Part shown: positions 34,850 through 44,608 of the stretch, piece after piece
Position numbering within the stretch: the first letter of the stretch is position 1
Layout of the letters: every line of letters starts with the position of its first letter
Assembly (NCBI RefSeq): GCF_014384785.1
Contig: NZ_JACRSU010000002.1
Coordinates: 434,001-498,000 of the forward strand
DNA length: 64,000 nucleotides
Direction of reading: 5' to 3'
Origin: Congzhengia minquanensis
Lineage (GTDB): Bacteria > Bacillota > Clostridia > UBA1381 > UBA9506
Made by a program: the position numbers and the translations under genes
Notes under the pieces: generated by a model
Told to the model about the DNA's origin: nothing
Database searches by the model: none
Seen by the model: only the letters and a program-made list of their open reading frames with translations

Positions 34850-37800
34850 TTAAATAATTTTGTATTTTTCAACCCACCATTCTTTTTCTGTACTATCTAC
34901 CCATTTACCATTTACTTTTTTCTTCTTATGTTTCTTGTACTGTGACTCAACTTTTATAATATCGCCACGCTTAATTGGATTTTCTGCATATATTTTCTTG
35001 GTAATTTTTACAGGAATTGTATTACCATTTGCAAGAGCATAAAGTTTAATCTTTGGTGAATATTCGACATTTATATCTGTTGCAACACAATAACCTGAAA
35101 ATTTTTTATCAATGATGTCAACATAATCCATAATAGCAAATCCTTTTTGAATTATGTCTTTCCAAGAATCTTCTTTGTTCTCAATTCCTTTTATGAGTTC
35201 ATTTAAAATACCTCTTGCATCAATTCCCATAAAGGTTAATTGTGTTTCAGACTTGCAATGATTTCGTATAATGTCAAAATCTATATTGTTTTTAAGAGCA
35301 TTTTCTTTTTTATACTGAACCAAATACTTTTTGTTTTTGTAAAACATCAAAAAAAGTTCAAGAACTTTCTTTAAATATTCCATTCCACCAAAATCACTAA
35401 AATAGTTAATATCAATCAAATCAACTATCCTTGCTTCAGCAATTCCGTTTTCTCTCAATACTTCAAGTAATTCAATGAAAGTTGAGCATTTTATGTCTTT
35501 TATCTCATACAATATATCCGCAATTTTCTGTGAAAAAGACTTAATTGACAGCAAGGATGGATTGATACAATGATTTTCTTTGTCTATCGAAAATTGTCTA
35601 TTGTCCTTTCCAAACTTGTAACTTCCATTTTTAATACCAAAAGCCCTTTGCATTTCTTGTTTATAGGCAGTTACTTTGTCTTTTTCTCCTTTTTCCGAAA
35701 GGTGTTGCATCATAACAGAATAAAACTCATAAGGATAATGTGCTTTTAAATATGCCCCATAAACACTATCATAAGCATAAGAGTAAGCGTGTGAAGCATT
35801 AAAAGCATATTTTGAAAACGCTTCAACAATATCCCAAGTCTTTTCAAATCCACATTCTTCACCAGTGTTTTTAATCCAACCTGCTAAAAGTTTCTCTTTT
35901 AACTCTTTTAGTTCTTTTTCTTTAAATTTCTTTTTACTGATTTTTTTAATAATTGCATAGGTTTCTGTCTGCTCTATACCAAGCCATCCAAGATATGTCA
36001 TAACATTTTCTTGGTACATTATGTAATGGAAACTATCTTTAAGAATTTCGTCAAGCTCTTTTATTCCTGTTGAATATGGCTTTCTATCCAAGAAATTATC
36101 AAGCTGGGTTTTAAATCCGGGGCGAAGTGCTGCGACAAGTGCCGTTAACTCTTGCATACTCCTTGGAGCATACCTCATACAACAACTTCTGCCAAATTCA
36201 GACTCACACTGATTTATTCCCATAGTGTATCCGTCAGCATATATCTTCCAAGTTTTATCATCATTTTCAACTATCTTAGTTATCTCTGGAACTGTATATG
36301 TAGGAATTCCAATCTTCTCAAAAATCTTATTGATAGTAAGCCATATATCAACTTTCAACAAATCATTTTTAACAAACTTATAGTTTTCTGCTACCATCCC
36401 ATCAATAACAGTTGTGATAACACTTTTTTCTTCATCTGTACCATCGTCATTGCCAGAAACACATCTTATAAGACCAATCTCTCTTTTTATATCTCCTGCA
36501 TAAATCAAATAGCCACAAGGAGCTTGAGATTTTGCATTGATAATTCCTTGGTATTTTTTGCTTTCATCTAAAAGCGGATGATATTCTTTATCAACAAAAT
36601 CATAAAGGTTAATTTGTTCTTTTTCTTCAGGCGAATCAGCGTGTTTTAGTGCTTTTTCGTATTGTGCAATCTGTGCCGTTATCTCGTTTGCAATATCAAA
36701 ATCAAGACCTTGTGACTTTGCATACAGTTTAAAAGCTGAAGATTTTTGCAAAGGCTTATAAGAAATCATAGGGTATGCATGTCCGCCACTACCACATATC
36801 TCTGTCATTATTTCATCTTGAGCCTCGGCAAATACTTCAGGATTGCCAAGATTGAGGTCAAGGTCTGGCAAACTTCTCGTCTCTAAAATTCTTGTTTTTG
36901 ACATAAACCTATCGGGGTATAGTTTTACAGGAGAAATAAATCTGTCTATATTACTAAATCCAAGCAAAGAATTTGAGTAGTAAGAAACACCGCTGCCTCG
37001 ACCTGTTTTTGTAATTATGCCGCCTTTTTCAAGCCCCCTTTTTACAAGTTTGTAGTCAATTAAAAAATAATCAGACATATGAGTGTCAATGATTGCATTT
37101 AATTCATACTCAATACCTTCCTCATATTCCTTAATTCTTGTGAGGGGGACAGTAGGTTTAATTTTATCCCATTCTTCATAAACAATTTCTTTTAACCAAT
37201 TGTCTTTTTCATCTTGTGTCATATTCAAATCGCAAGGGGGGAGTTTTATTTCTTTATCAAAATACAAATCGTCAAATGACAAGATAACATCTGTGTTTTC
37301 GATACATCTGTTAATTTCTTCTTCGTTAAGAACACCTTGTTTTAACAATCTTTGTCTTACAATATCTTCTGAAGGATAATCCATATACCACCCTATTTCG
37401 TCATCCTCGGCAATATTGTAATTTTTTCTTCTTGTTGATATGTAATTATCTCTTTCCGTGTTATCCTTTTCTTCTATGTAATGACTATCATAGCCAAAGA
37501 TAATGTCTATCCCATACTTTTTACTCAATTCAAGTATTCTTTTATTTAGTTGTTTTTGTGCATCTGTATTGTGATATTGTACTTCTAAATAGAAATTATC
37601 TTTAAAGTGACTATGCAGGCATTTTGTAATTTCTTCTATGTCATCATATTTCCAATAGGCAATACAGGCAGTTGTAACAAACACATTCTCTGGTTTAATT
37701 CTTAGCAACAACTCTAAATCAAGTCTTGGTTGTCCGTAATATCCATCTATATTAGCATCGGAAAGAGCTTCGTTTATATCTCTTCTACCTTCTTCATTCT

Positions 37801-38197
37801 TTGCTAACAAAACTATATGACAATTACTTCTGTCTTTTTTTGTAAGAATATTACCGCTTTTATCTTGCTTGATTTCTCCCGTTTCCTTATCTTTTATGGG
37901 ATATTCTTTTTTTCTATCCTTTACCCAATATGCTTCAGCACCAAAAACAAATTTTAATAAACTGTCTTTGTATTCTTGTTCTGTTATCTCTCCGTTTTCA
38001 AACTTCTCTTTTACTTTTTGATTATTTTTTTGCACCAATTCATAGGGTTCATAATAATTAGATTGAAACCCATGCTCAACACTTGAAATAACCTTGTGTC
38101 CTAGTTCCTTGGCTCTTTTTACATAATCTTCATAAGAAGTGGCACAATCTGCAACTAAGACATTTGAAAAGTAAGTATGTTTATGATAGTTTTGTAT
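34850..38197 (-). CDS. dnaE: DNA polymerase III alpha subunit, likely ATA start
   Basis: 1115 residues if started at ATA 38197. The first conventional start (TTG 38038) would delete the PHP-domain start IQNYHKHTYFSN and ISSVEHG. AAGGAG lies eight bases before ATA, and the stop of the upstream gene is in frame just before, excluding other starts. The PHP domain (to about 280), palm (PDLDLNLGNPEVF with catalytic Asp residues, GRGSGVSYY), fingers and helix-hairpin-helix follow; no PolC exonuclease. It should be the phage's replicative polymerase. Confidence 0.85.
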   Translation of the reverse strand: MQNYHKHTYFSNVLVADCATSYEDYVKRAKELGHKVISSVEHGFQSNYYEPYELVQKNNQKVKEKFENGEITEQEYKDSLLKFVFGAEAYWVKDRKKEYPIKDKETGEIKQDKSGNILTKKDRSNCHIVLLAKNEEGRRDINEALSDANIDGYYGQPRLDLELLLRIKPENVFVTTACIAYWKYDDIEEITKCLHSHFKDNFYLEVQYHNTDAQKQLNKRILELSKKYGIDIIFGYDSHYIEEKDNTERDNYISTRRKNYNIAEDDEIGWYMDYPSEDIVRQRLLKQGVLNEEEINRCIENTDVILSFDDLYFDKEIKLPPCDLNMTQDEKDNWLKEIVYEEWDKIKPTVPLTRIKEYEEGIEYELNAIIDTHMSDYFLIDYKLVKRGLEKGGIITKTGRGSGVSYYSNSLLGFSNIDRFISPVKLYPDRFMSKTRILETRSLPDLDLNLGNPEVFAEAQDEIMTEICGSGGHAYPMISYKPLQKSSAFKLYAKSQGLDFDIANEITAQIAQYEKALKHADSPEEKEQINLYDFVDKEYHPLLDESKKYQGIINAKSQAPCGYLIYAGDIKREIGLIRCVSGNDDGTDEEKSVITTVIDGMVAENYKFVKNDLLKVDIWLTINKIFEKIGIPTYTVPEITKIVENDDKTWKIYADGYTMGINQCESEFGRSCCMRYAPRSMQELTALVAALRPGFKTQLDNFLDRKPYSTGIKELDEILKDSFHYIMYQENVMTYLGWLGIEQTETYAIIKKISKKKFKEKELKELKEKLLAGWIKNTGEECGFEKTWDIVEAFSKYAFNASHAYSYAYDSVYGAYLKAHYPYEFYSVMMQHLSEKGEKDKVTAYKQEMQRAFGIKNGSYKFGKDNRQFSIDKENHCINPSLLSIKSFSQKIADILYEIKDIKCSTFIELLEVLRENGIAEARIVDLIDINYFSDFGGMEYLKKVLELFLMFYKNKKYLVQYKKENALKNNIDFDIIRNHCKSETQLTFMGIDARGILNELIKGIENKEDSWKDIIQKGFAIMDYVDIIDKKFSGYCVATDINVEYSPKIKLYALANGNTIPVKITKKIYAENPIKRGDIIKVESQYKKHKKKKVNGKWVDSTEKEWWVEKYKII

Positions 38198-38209
38198 ATT
38201 ACCATCTCC

Positions 38210-38998
38210 TTATGGTTTATATTCACAAGCACAGTTTCTCATATCGCATAAATTATTACAAAAATACTTTTGAGGGTTAGGAAACCAAGATGTTTCCTGT
38301 TCTATACTCTTTATCGTATCTTCTGCCCACTTCTTTGCCTCTTTAAATTCTTCGTCTTTAAATTCAAAGGTAAGCCAATTTCTATCCTTAAATAAATTCC
38401 ATTTCAAATATTTTGGCTTAACTCCATATTCCTCAATAACACCTATTGAGTATAAATATAATTGTCTTTTAAACCCTAAAATGTGTTCTTTTTCTGATGA
38501 ACTGATTTCACCATTTTTCTTAAAATTAACACTACCGCTTTTATGGTCTAAAACAATTATGTCTCCTTTGATTTTATCTTTTAATAGTAAGTCAATATAT
38601 CCCACCATTTCATAGTCAAATATCTTAAACGTTACTTCTTTTTCAACTCCAAGCACCTCGTAATTTTCAAGGTCTAAGTCAATATTGTCAAGATAATCAA
38701 GCCCCTTGTCATAATAAGACTGTTTTATGTCTATATACGGATTAGGAGGAGCATCACAAGTGACAACATCGTTAAACCTATTCTCATAGTATTGCGATAT
38801 TTCAAATATGGATAACTCCTCCTTTTCATATTTTTCTAAAATTTCGTGCATCAAACTGCCGTATTGAGCAAAAAAATTCTCATCGCCCTCAACGCAGTCA
38901 ACGTACTTTAATCGCCAGCCGTATGGACATTGATGATATGAACTTAACCTTGAGAAACTCCAAACCATCGAATCAATTATAAAACTATCTTTATTCAT
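38210..38998 (-). CDS. PD-(D/E)XK nuclease (RecB/Cas4-like)
   Basis: 262 residues behind AGGAGAAACA. VWSFSRLSSYHQCPYGWRLK at the start and YGSLMHEILEKYEK are PDDEXK_1 signatures. The active site is EMVGYIDLL...IIVLDHKSG (Asp, Asp-x-Lys). A C-terminal cluster CNNLCDMRNCAC with the N-terminal Cys can hold 4Fe-4S as in Cas4/AddB. It is likely a phage exonuclease for recombination, placed between polymerase and helicase. Confidence 0.85.
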   Translation of the reverse strand: MNKDSFIIDSMVWSFSRLSSYHQCPYGWRLKYVDCVEGDENFFAQYGSLMHEILEKYEKEELSIFEISQYYENRFNDVVTCDAPPNPYIDIKQSYYDKGLDYLDNIDLDLENYEVLGVEKEVTFKIFDYEMVGYIDLLLKDKIKGDIIVLDHKSGSVNFKKNGEISSSEKEHILGFKRQLYLYSIGVIEEYGVKPKYLKWNLFKDRNWLTFEFKDEEFKEAKKWAEDTIKSIEQETSWFPNPQKYFCNNLCDMRNCACEYKP

Positions 38999-39006
38999 TG
39001 TTTCTC

Positions 39007-40923
39007 CTATTTGTCGGGAAATTCATCTTCTAACGACCTATCAACATAAGGTAATTTTTCTGTATAAATCTTCTTATCCCAAGCAAATTTTGCATCATAT
39101 TCATCATAATCTGTATAAAATCTTCGTGATACTATGTCATACCACATACCCATTTGAAAGTCTGTTTTGCCCAAAAGCCTGTCCTTTATGACGGTCAGTA
39201 CAACATCATATTTTCCCCACTTGGATTTCGGGTCGTCTTTTTCTTTTTTTGATACTCGCCTAAGACCAATGGAACGCATTGCAAGGTTAATAATATTTGA
39301 TGTACCCGATATATCATACATTTCAATGTCTGAATTTGAGTCTTGTGTTTTTCTGGGATGTGCTATAAGAACTACCGCCACATTAAATTTAGCGGCGAAT
39401 TTAATCAAGTTATTTATCAGGTTGGTTTGTGCTGTGTTTTTATCGCTTTCTGAACAATGCAAATCCAACATCATAAGGTTGTCCAACACAATTAGTTTGC
39501 AACCGAATTTTCTTACACATTCTTCAGCAGATTTAAGAACAGATGCTACATCATTTGGTTCATCATCTCTGTATATAAAGAGTTTTTTGCTATAAAAACT
39601 CTGCATTTGCTTTTGAATATCATAGGGAACAACATAATATTTTCTGCCGTCAGCACTTGATTTTTCTGCCATATTTCTGCGACCTGCTATAATGGCATTA
39701 AACCAATTTGCACTCATTCTTTCAGGCATTTCCTTTGAAAACAGAAACGCTGACTTGTCAGTATCAATGGTGTTAGCAATGGCTTGGTCTATTATAGAAC
39801 TTTTACCGCTTCCGGGGCGGCCAGACAATATTGTAAGAGAGCCATAGAATATCTTCAATAACTCATTATCCAATGGCTTAATACCTGTTTTTACACCATC
39901 CATTTGAGAGATGTCCAATTCGTCAATCTCCGAATAATCAATAACGCTTTTTACAGGAACATCTTTTGCATCTGAAATCAAATTCATTACAAAATCTGCA
40001 CCACCTACCTGTAAGCAGTCGTTAATGTCATTCAATGGAATTTTCTTGCCATTTTCTTTTTCAAAGTATTTTGGAGTCGTTATGTATTTAGTTCTCCAAG
40101 TGCCAAGTCTATAAATACATTCCTTTTTCATAGCCTCGCCCGGCTCGTCATTGTCTGCCCATATAAGAATAGACTCAAAGCCATTTAGCCAGTCCCAATT
40201 CTCTTCCATCCAGTGATAATTACCAGCACCAAACGGAACACTTACTGTATTAAGATACCCTGCTTCAATAGCACTCGCACAATCTGTTTCACCTTCTGTA
40301 ATAAGTAAAGGTTTTGATGTGTTTACTCTATTCATATTGAATAATATTGGAGCAGTATCAGCATCTTTTTGACACCAAGTTTTTGCTTGTCCAGACTTTT
40401 TAGGGATTGTTTTTGCTGGTCTGTACTTAACTAATGTCAATACATCATTTGTATCATAATAATTGAAAACACCATTACCTTGTGAATCTTCTCTTATATC
40501 AAGATAATCAATTACATTTTTTGAGATACCTCGCTTACCCCAATAATCAATAACATTCTTTCTATCTGTTAAAGGCACTTCTTGAGGATATCTGTAATCT
40601 CTTTTTGTCTTAACATCTTGTTCTCCAAAACTGTATTTAACACCAGCTTTTTCAAAGAGATATTTAACTGATCGTAAAAAAGTGTTTCCTTTCTGCATTA
40701 AAATATCTATAATATCAACTGTCTTGTTGCATCCAAAACAGTGAAATGAGTAATTCTTTTTGTTGTATATAAAGCTTGCTGTGTCTTCGTTGTGATAAGG
40801 GCAGCAAGCCTTTAAGTTCTTATCGTCAAAATCATTAAGTTCAAGTAACTCAGCCATTATAAAAGCATTATCATCACCAAGTTTACTTTTTGCTTTTTCG
40901 ATGTCCTTTTGTTCAATTAGCAA
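39007..40923 (-). CDS. Primase-helicase fusion (CHC2, TOPRIM, DnaB-like)
   Basis: 638 residues from TTG 40923, eight bases after AGGTGG. A CHC2-type zinc site (ACCPYHNEDTASF...FHCFGC) at about 40-70, TOPRIM LLITEGETDCASAIEAG at about 205, then a RecA/DnaB ATPase with Walker A LSGRPGSGKSS and LIVLDNLMMLDL. It is organised like T7 gp4 or Twinkle, unwinding DNA and priming lagging strands. It overlaps the preceding 124-residue gene by 11 bases. Confidence 0.9.
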   Translation of the reverse strand: MLIEQKDIEKAKSKLGDDNAFIMAELLELNDFDDKNLKACCPYHNEDTASFIYNKKNYSFHCFGCNKTVDIIDILMQKGNTFLRSVKYLFEKAGVKYSFGEQDVKTKRDYRYPQEVPLTDRKNVIDYWGKRGISKNVIDYLDIREDSQGNGVFNYYDTNDVLTLVKYRPAKTIPKKSGQAKTWCQKDADTAPILFNMNRVNTSKPLLITEGETDCASAIEAGYLNTVSVPFGAGNYHWMEENWDWLNGFESILIWADNDEPGEAMKKECIYRLGTWRTKYITTPKYFEKENGKKIPLNDINDCLQVGGADFVMNLISDAKDVPVKSVIDYSEIDELDISQMDGVKTGIKPLDNELLKIFYGSLTILSGRPGSGKSSIIDQAIANTIDTDKSAFLFSKEMPERMSANWFNAIIAGRRNMAEKSSADGRKYYVVPYDIQKQMQSFYSKKLFIYRDDEPNDVASVLKSAEECVRKFGCKLIVLDNLMMLDLHCSESDKNTAQTNLINNLIKFAAKFNVAVVLIAHPRKTQDSNSDIEMYDISGTSNIINLAMRSIGLRRVSKKEKDDPKSKWGKYDVVLTVIKDRLLGKTDFQMGMWYDIVSRRFYTDYDEYDAKFAWDKKIYTEKLPYVDRSLEDEFPDK

Positions 40924-41287
40924 TCGACTTACCACCTACATTTCCGAATTCTTTTTCCCAAAACATTTTTCTCAATCCATATAGAATGTGAACAGGTTTA
41001 TCTTCGTAATAAGTTTTTGAATTTTCAATACTTCTCAAAATAAACTCTATTGGAACTTTATACTTGAAAACCAATGTGTTTATTGCTCTCATTGCTAATG
41101 GATATTGAGCTTTATCTTCGATATAGGACATATATAAGTCCACACATTCCTTAATTTCTTGTTTTCTCGTTGCACAGTCCCAATGGTAATGTCTTTTGTT
41201 TATCACCACGGATTCTGAGGAATTAACCTTTTCTCCGTGGTGTAAACATTTTTGACCATAGGCACAGACATACTTTTTGTCTGTCAT
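40913..41287 (-). CDS. Zinc-binding phage replication-region protein
   Basis: 124 residues behind AAGGCACAGAT. The N-terminus CAYGQKCLHHG...YHWDCATRKQE supplies two Cys and several His for zinc; the rest is helical. Its place between SSB and primase-helicase suggests a helicase loader or accessory role, but there is no direct evidence. Confidence 0.6.
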   Translation of the reverse strand: MTDKKYVCAYGQKCLHHGEKVNSSESVVINKRHYHWDCATRKQEIKECVDLYMSYIEDKAQYPLAMRAINTLVFKYKVPIEFILRSIENSKTYYEDKPVHILYGLRKMFWEKEFGNVGGKSIAN

Positions 41288-41296
41288 ATCTGTGCC

Positions 41297-41701
41297 TTAA
41301 TTAAAAGGGAGTTCATCGTCCCCGTCTGCTACAGGCATAAAATCATTTACATCATTAGCAGGAGCAGATGTATTTCCACTTGCGTTCTTACTTTCAACAA
41401 ACTCAGCTTCTTCTACGACAACATCTGTTGTATAAACTTTCTGTCCATCTTTATTGGTATAACTTCCCGTTTGAATTCTGCCCGCAATGCCAATTGCGTT
41501 ACCCTTACTAAAATACTTACTCACAAAATCAGCAGTATTACTGAATGCTACACAGTTGATAAAATCTGCCTCGTAGTTACCCTCTTCGTTCTTAAACTTT
41601 CTGTTAATAGCGACTGAGAAACGAGCAACTGACTTACCTGCTGCTGTAGTGTTTGTTTCAACATCTCTTGTGAGTCTTCCAACCAATGCTACTTTATTCA
41701 T
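41297..41701 (-). CDS. ssb: Single-stranded DNA-binding protein
   Basis: 134 residues behind TAGGAGGATATTTTAATAT. OB fold MNKVALVGRLTRDVE, FINCVAFSNTADFVSKYFSKG, GRIQTGSYTNKDGQ, and the acidic partner-binding tip DDELPFN. It protects ssDNA and recruits replication proteins. Confidence 0.97.
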   Translation of the reverse strand: MNKVALVGRLTRDVETNTTAAGKSVARFSVAINRKFKNEEGNYEADFINCVAFSNTADFVSKYFSKGNAIGIAGRIQTGSYTNKDGQKVYTTDVVVEEAEFVESKNASGNTSAPANDVNDFMPVADGDDELPFN

Positions 41702-41720
41702 ATATTAAAATATCCTCCTA

Positions 41721-42665
41721 TTACGCCTGTACTGCCTTAATTCCCTGTATTTTTTCTAAACATTTCCTTGCATCATCTATTGATTTAATTGCGTTGGGGT
41801 TTCCACTTGGAACGAATGCCTTTAATGTTGTCATCAATTCCTCGTTCTTCGTTCCACCCAAAGCACCACAAGTTGCAACAATTTCTTTCTTAATTTCTGC
41901 AATATTGTCTGTTGTAGCAGTGTCTTCATCGTCTTTTCTTACTACGGGCGTATATCCTTCACCGGAATTTGCCCATTGCATAATCTTTTCGCCGTATGTT
42001 TCGTTAAGAAGCGTTGCGGTTTCATTTTCAAAGATATGTGTATTATCTTTCTGTGTTTCAGCCATATGAGTTTTTTGGTCAATCAATAATGTGCAAGTAA
42101 ACTCGTATTCAAATCCATCTCTCTGCTTTGCACCAACCCCAAGTTTCTTAACGCTTGTCTTACCCTTTTCATCTTTTTCAACTTCATACTGGTCTTTTCC
42201 ACGCATTGTTGCAATAATATGAATAGGACTATCGGCAATAGCTTCGATAAACTTATTATGTCTTGGCGTAACCTTCGCCCAAGCCTGATATGTACCACCT
42301 GCTTGCTGTTGAAGTTCAAGACATCCACCCTTACCTTCCCACTCGTGAGAAGAACTATCAATAATCAAAATTCCATAACCTTCGCTAACAGCAAAGTTTA
42401 CAAATTCAACATACTTCTCAGGATTATGTGGGGCATCAATATCAACGATGTCATAATCAAATTCATCTGCATAGTAATATCCACGCTTTGCTTCTGTGTT
42501 CCCAAGCAAAATCTTAGGGCGAGTACCCGTCTGTTTTTCAATTTCATTAGCCATGCCAGTTGCGAGTCTAAGTGCTGAATATGTTTTACCACCGCCACTT
42601 GGACTCATAAGAGCCACTTTTACATAAATTTTCTCTCTCTTTGCCTTTTTTATCTGAAATGCCAA
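41721..42665 (-). CDS. Sak4-like RecA-fold ATPase
   Basis: 314 residues starting TTG eight bases after AGGAGG. Walker A MSPSGGGKTYSAL at about 20-32, Walker B GILIIDSSSHEW, and THIIATMRGK-like sensor segment. This AAA_24/Sak4 family binds ssDNA and anneals strands with SSB; the adjacent ssb gene fits. A C-terminal helical tail is probably an SSB-interaction region. Confidence 0.8.
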   Translation of the reverse strand: MAFQIKKAKREKIYVKVALMSPSGGGKTYSALRLATGMANEIEKQTGTRPKILLGNTEAKRGYYYADEFDYDIVDIDAPHNPEKYVEFVNFAVSEGYGILIIDSSSHEWEGKGGCLELQQQAGGTYQAWAKVTPRHNKFIEAIADSPIHIIATMRGKDQYEVEKDEKGKTSVKKLGVGAKQRDGFEYEFTCTLLIDQKTHMAETQKDNTHIFENETATLLNETYGEKIMQWANSGEGYTPVVRKDDEDTATTDNIAEIKKEIVATCGALGGTKNEELMTTLKAFVPSGNPNAIKSIDDARKCLEKIQGIKAVQA

Positions 42666-42705
42666 GTTAAAGTCCTCCTGTTAATCATAAAAATTTATAT
42701 ATAAA

Positions 42706-42721
42706 CACTCTTTAAAGAGTG
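42706..42721. promoter_or_regulatory. 16-bp perfect palindrome upstream of the Sak4-like gene
   Basis: CACTCTTTAAAGAGTG lies in the roughly 165-base gap between the radical-SAM and Sak4-like genes; a second small hairpin (GTCCT/AGGAC) is at about 42755-42770. Possible operator; no clean promoter seen. Confidence 0.4.
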
Positions 42722-42832
42722 GAGTATAAAATTACTCTATATAAGTCTATGTAAAGTCCTATGAAAGGACAGATAAAGTGATGCTGCGGATCAGCTACTG
42801 TTCAATTTTTTACAATAATAAGCATCTTTCAA

Positions 42833-43732
42833 TCATTTCTTTGTTTCTTTTCTAATAACAGTAAACATTTCATCCACTGAATCCATTAAATCATATCGCT
42901 TATTAAATGGAGCAGTAGAACTTCTTGCAAATTTTCTCTCTACCATATCAATATAGTAAGTATTTTTACCGTCATCGCCTGCATAAAACTCATCCCATTT
43001 TTCTTTAGTAAATAATCTCTGTACATCAAGCTGCTCGATTGCCAGATTATCAAAGCTCAATACTTTGAATTTATTAACAATGTCTGCAAGATTTTCTTTC
43101 AACCACATCTGTTTTACAACAATATTTTCATGGTCTTCTGCTAACCATTCAGATCCTCTTCTCAGATTTTTGTATCCAAGAATTAACATCTTTAATCCTT
43201 TATTCCCCAATAATTCAACATCTGAAGGCTTTAATATACCATTGATTACATGAATAACTGCATTTGGGAATTTGCTAATCTTCTCAATAAACTCTGATGT
43301 AGGATTTACAAGTGATACACCAAGACCATAAATCAGTTTCTCATTTATACTATTCTCTACAACTTCAATATTTTTCTCAAAATGAACTTGGTTCAATGTG
43401 ATATTTGCAATGACTTTTCTCTCTTTAAGTTTCTGCAAGAATGAAATTAAATCAGGATGTTCTAATACATTTCCACCACCTAAAGCAACTTCTTGATACG
43501 GATGCAGCGTGTCCACAAAGTTTTCATTGAGAATATCACCTAACTTACCGTCCGGTGTACTACCTTCGTGACAAAATTTACACCCCCTATCACAACGATT
43601 ACAAATCTTTATGTCTATATTCTCTGCATAAGCTGGCATAAATTCGTCATCGTCAGTTTCTCTAACCTTTGTACCATCTGCAAAAATCATTGTTCTCACA
43701 TTTCCATTCACATATCTTCCTAATAATTCCAT
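42833..43732 (-). CDS. Phage radical SAM enzyme
   Basis: 299 residues behind GGAGAGGATGAAGA. The 4Fe-4S motif is C47-DRG-C51-KF-C54 (preceded by Cys44), followed by EVALGGGNVLEHPDL, the SAM-binding glycine block. No SPASM Cys cluster. Substrate unknown. It begins a group with a small conserved protein, macro domain and Thg1-family genes. Confidence 0.85.
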   Translation of the reverse strand: MELLGRYVNGNVRTMIFADGTKVRETDDDEFMPAYAENIDIKICNRCDRGCKFCHEGSTPDGKLGDILNENFVDTLHPYQEVALGGGNVLEHPDLISFLQKLKERKVIANITLNQVHFEKNIEVVENSINEKLIYGLGVSLVNPTSEFIEKISKFPNAVIHVINGILKPSDVELLGNKGLKMLILGYKNLRRGSEWLAEDHENIVVKQMWLKENLADIVNKFKVLSFDNLAIEQLDVQRLFTKEKWDEFYAGDDGKNTYYIDMVERKFARSSTAPFNKRYDLMDSVDEMFTVIRKETKK

Positions 43733-43749
43733 TCTTCATCCTCTCCTAT

Positions 43750-44049
43750 TTATCTATTTTCTCCATAATATCCAAAAGCAATTACCTTCTCTCCAGAAGC
43801 AGTCTTATAACTATCTTCAAATGTTTCGTAATCAATATACTTATAGTCGTTAAATTGCTCGTATGTTAAATACTGATGGTCTTCATCACTTTCTCTTTCA
43901 GGTGTCTTTTCTACTAAAGCCTCATCCCATCTGTCATAAAATAATTCACCATTTACCCATTTGTCATAATCTGTTTCAGAACACATCGTAATGCTATGTA
44001 CTGAACTACTATTCGTTTCAAAAGTTCCTCTTCTAATCTGTCTCATCAT
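43750..44049 (-). CDS. Conserved phage protein (RRGTFETNSSS start)
   Basis: 99 residues from ATG 44049, four bases after GGAGG. It opens MMRQIRRGTFETNSSSVHSI, a start I associate with a phage family of unknown function, then is acidic. It lies between the radical-SAM and macro-domain genes. Confidence 0.65.
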   Translation of the reverse strand: MMRQIRRGTFETNSSSVHSITMCSETDYDKWVNGELFYDRWDEALVEKTPERESDEDHQYLTYEQFNDYKYIDYETFEDSYKTASGEKVIAFGYYGENR

Positions 44050-44119
44050 AAAACCTCCTATATTTAATTTCATCATCTATATATAAATCCATTTGTACTG
44101 TATAAACTATTTCCTCACC

Positions 44120-44563
44120 TCACTGTTTGCACACTAAAATTTCAATGCTTACATTGTTAAAAACATCTTTGATAATTTCAGAAACCTTATCCCACTGTAA
44201 TCTGTCCATCCCACAACCAATAACCGGCATGGCCAACTTTGTTACATAAATTTCGCTACATAAATCTTTCATTTTTACTAAAGCAGCTTTTAGAGATTCA
44301 TAAGTAGGCTTCATCCAATACCTTTCTTTGGTAATTAGATTAAATACTCTATCTTGCTGAATACAATCACCAATCATTCTGTTATGATGCCACTGATTGA
44401 TATAATCAGGATAAGTCTTCTGTAACTTTCTCTTCATATCAAATCGTTCATTAAATTCTATAACGATTCCTTTACCCATTCCAAAATCTGCACTGATACA
44501 ATGTGCTAAATAATAATCTTCTGGAACAGAAAATAAATCTCTATATTCTTCTTTGTAAGTCAT
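44120..44563 (-). CDS. Macro-domain protein
   Basis: 147 residues behind AAAGGAGTAAATAA. LAHCISADFGMGKGIVIEFNE at the start and KLAMPVIGCGMDRLQW are the ADP-ribose-binding loops. Macro domains bind or hydrolyse ADP-ribose and ADP-ribose-1''-phosphate. Its position next to a Thg1-family gene suggests a role in RNA repair or reversal of ADP-ribosylation, which is inference. Confidence 0.85.
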   Translation of the reverse strand: MTYKEEYRDLFSVPEDYYLAHCISADFGMGKGIVIEFNERFDMKRKLQKTYPDYINQWHHNRMIGDCIQQDRVFNLITKERYWMKPTYESLKAALVKMKDLCSEIYVTKLAMPVIGCGMDRLQWDKVSEIIKDVFNNVSIEILVCKQ

Positions 44564-44608
44564 TTATTTACTCCTTTCAAAAAGAGATAAAAGACAGGTT
44601 TATTCGGA

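Noticed and set aside
36152..36571. Plus-strand open frame of 139 codons
   Set aside because: Antisense to the polymerase palm/fingers coding region; shadow of a real gene.
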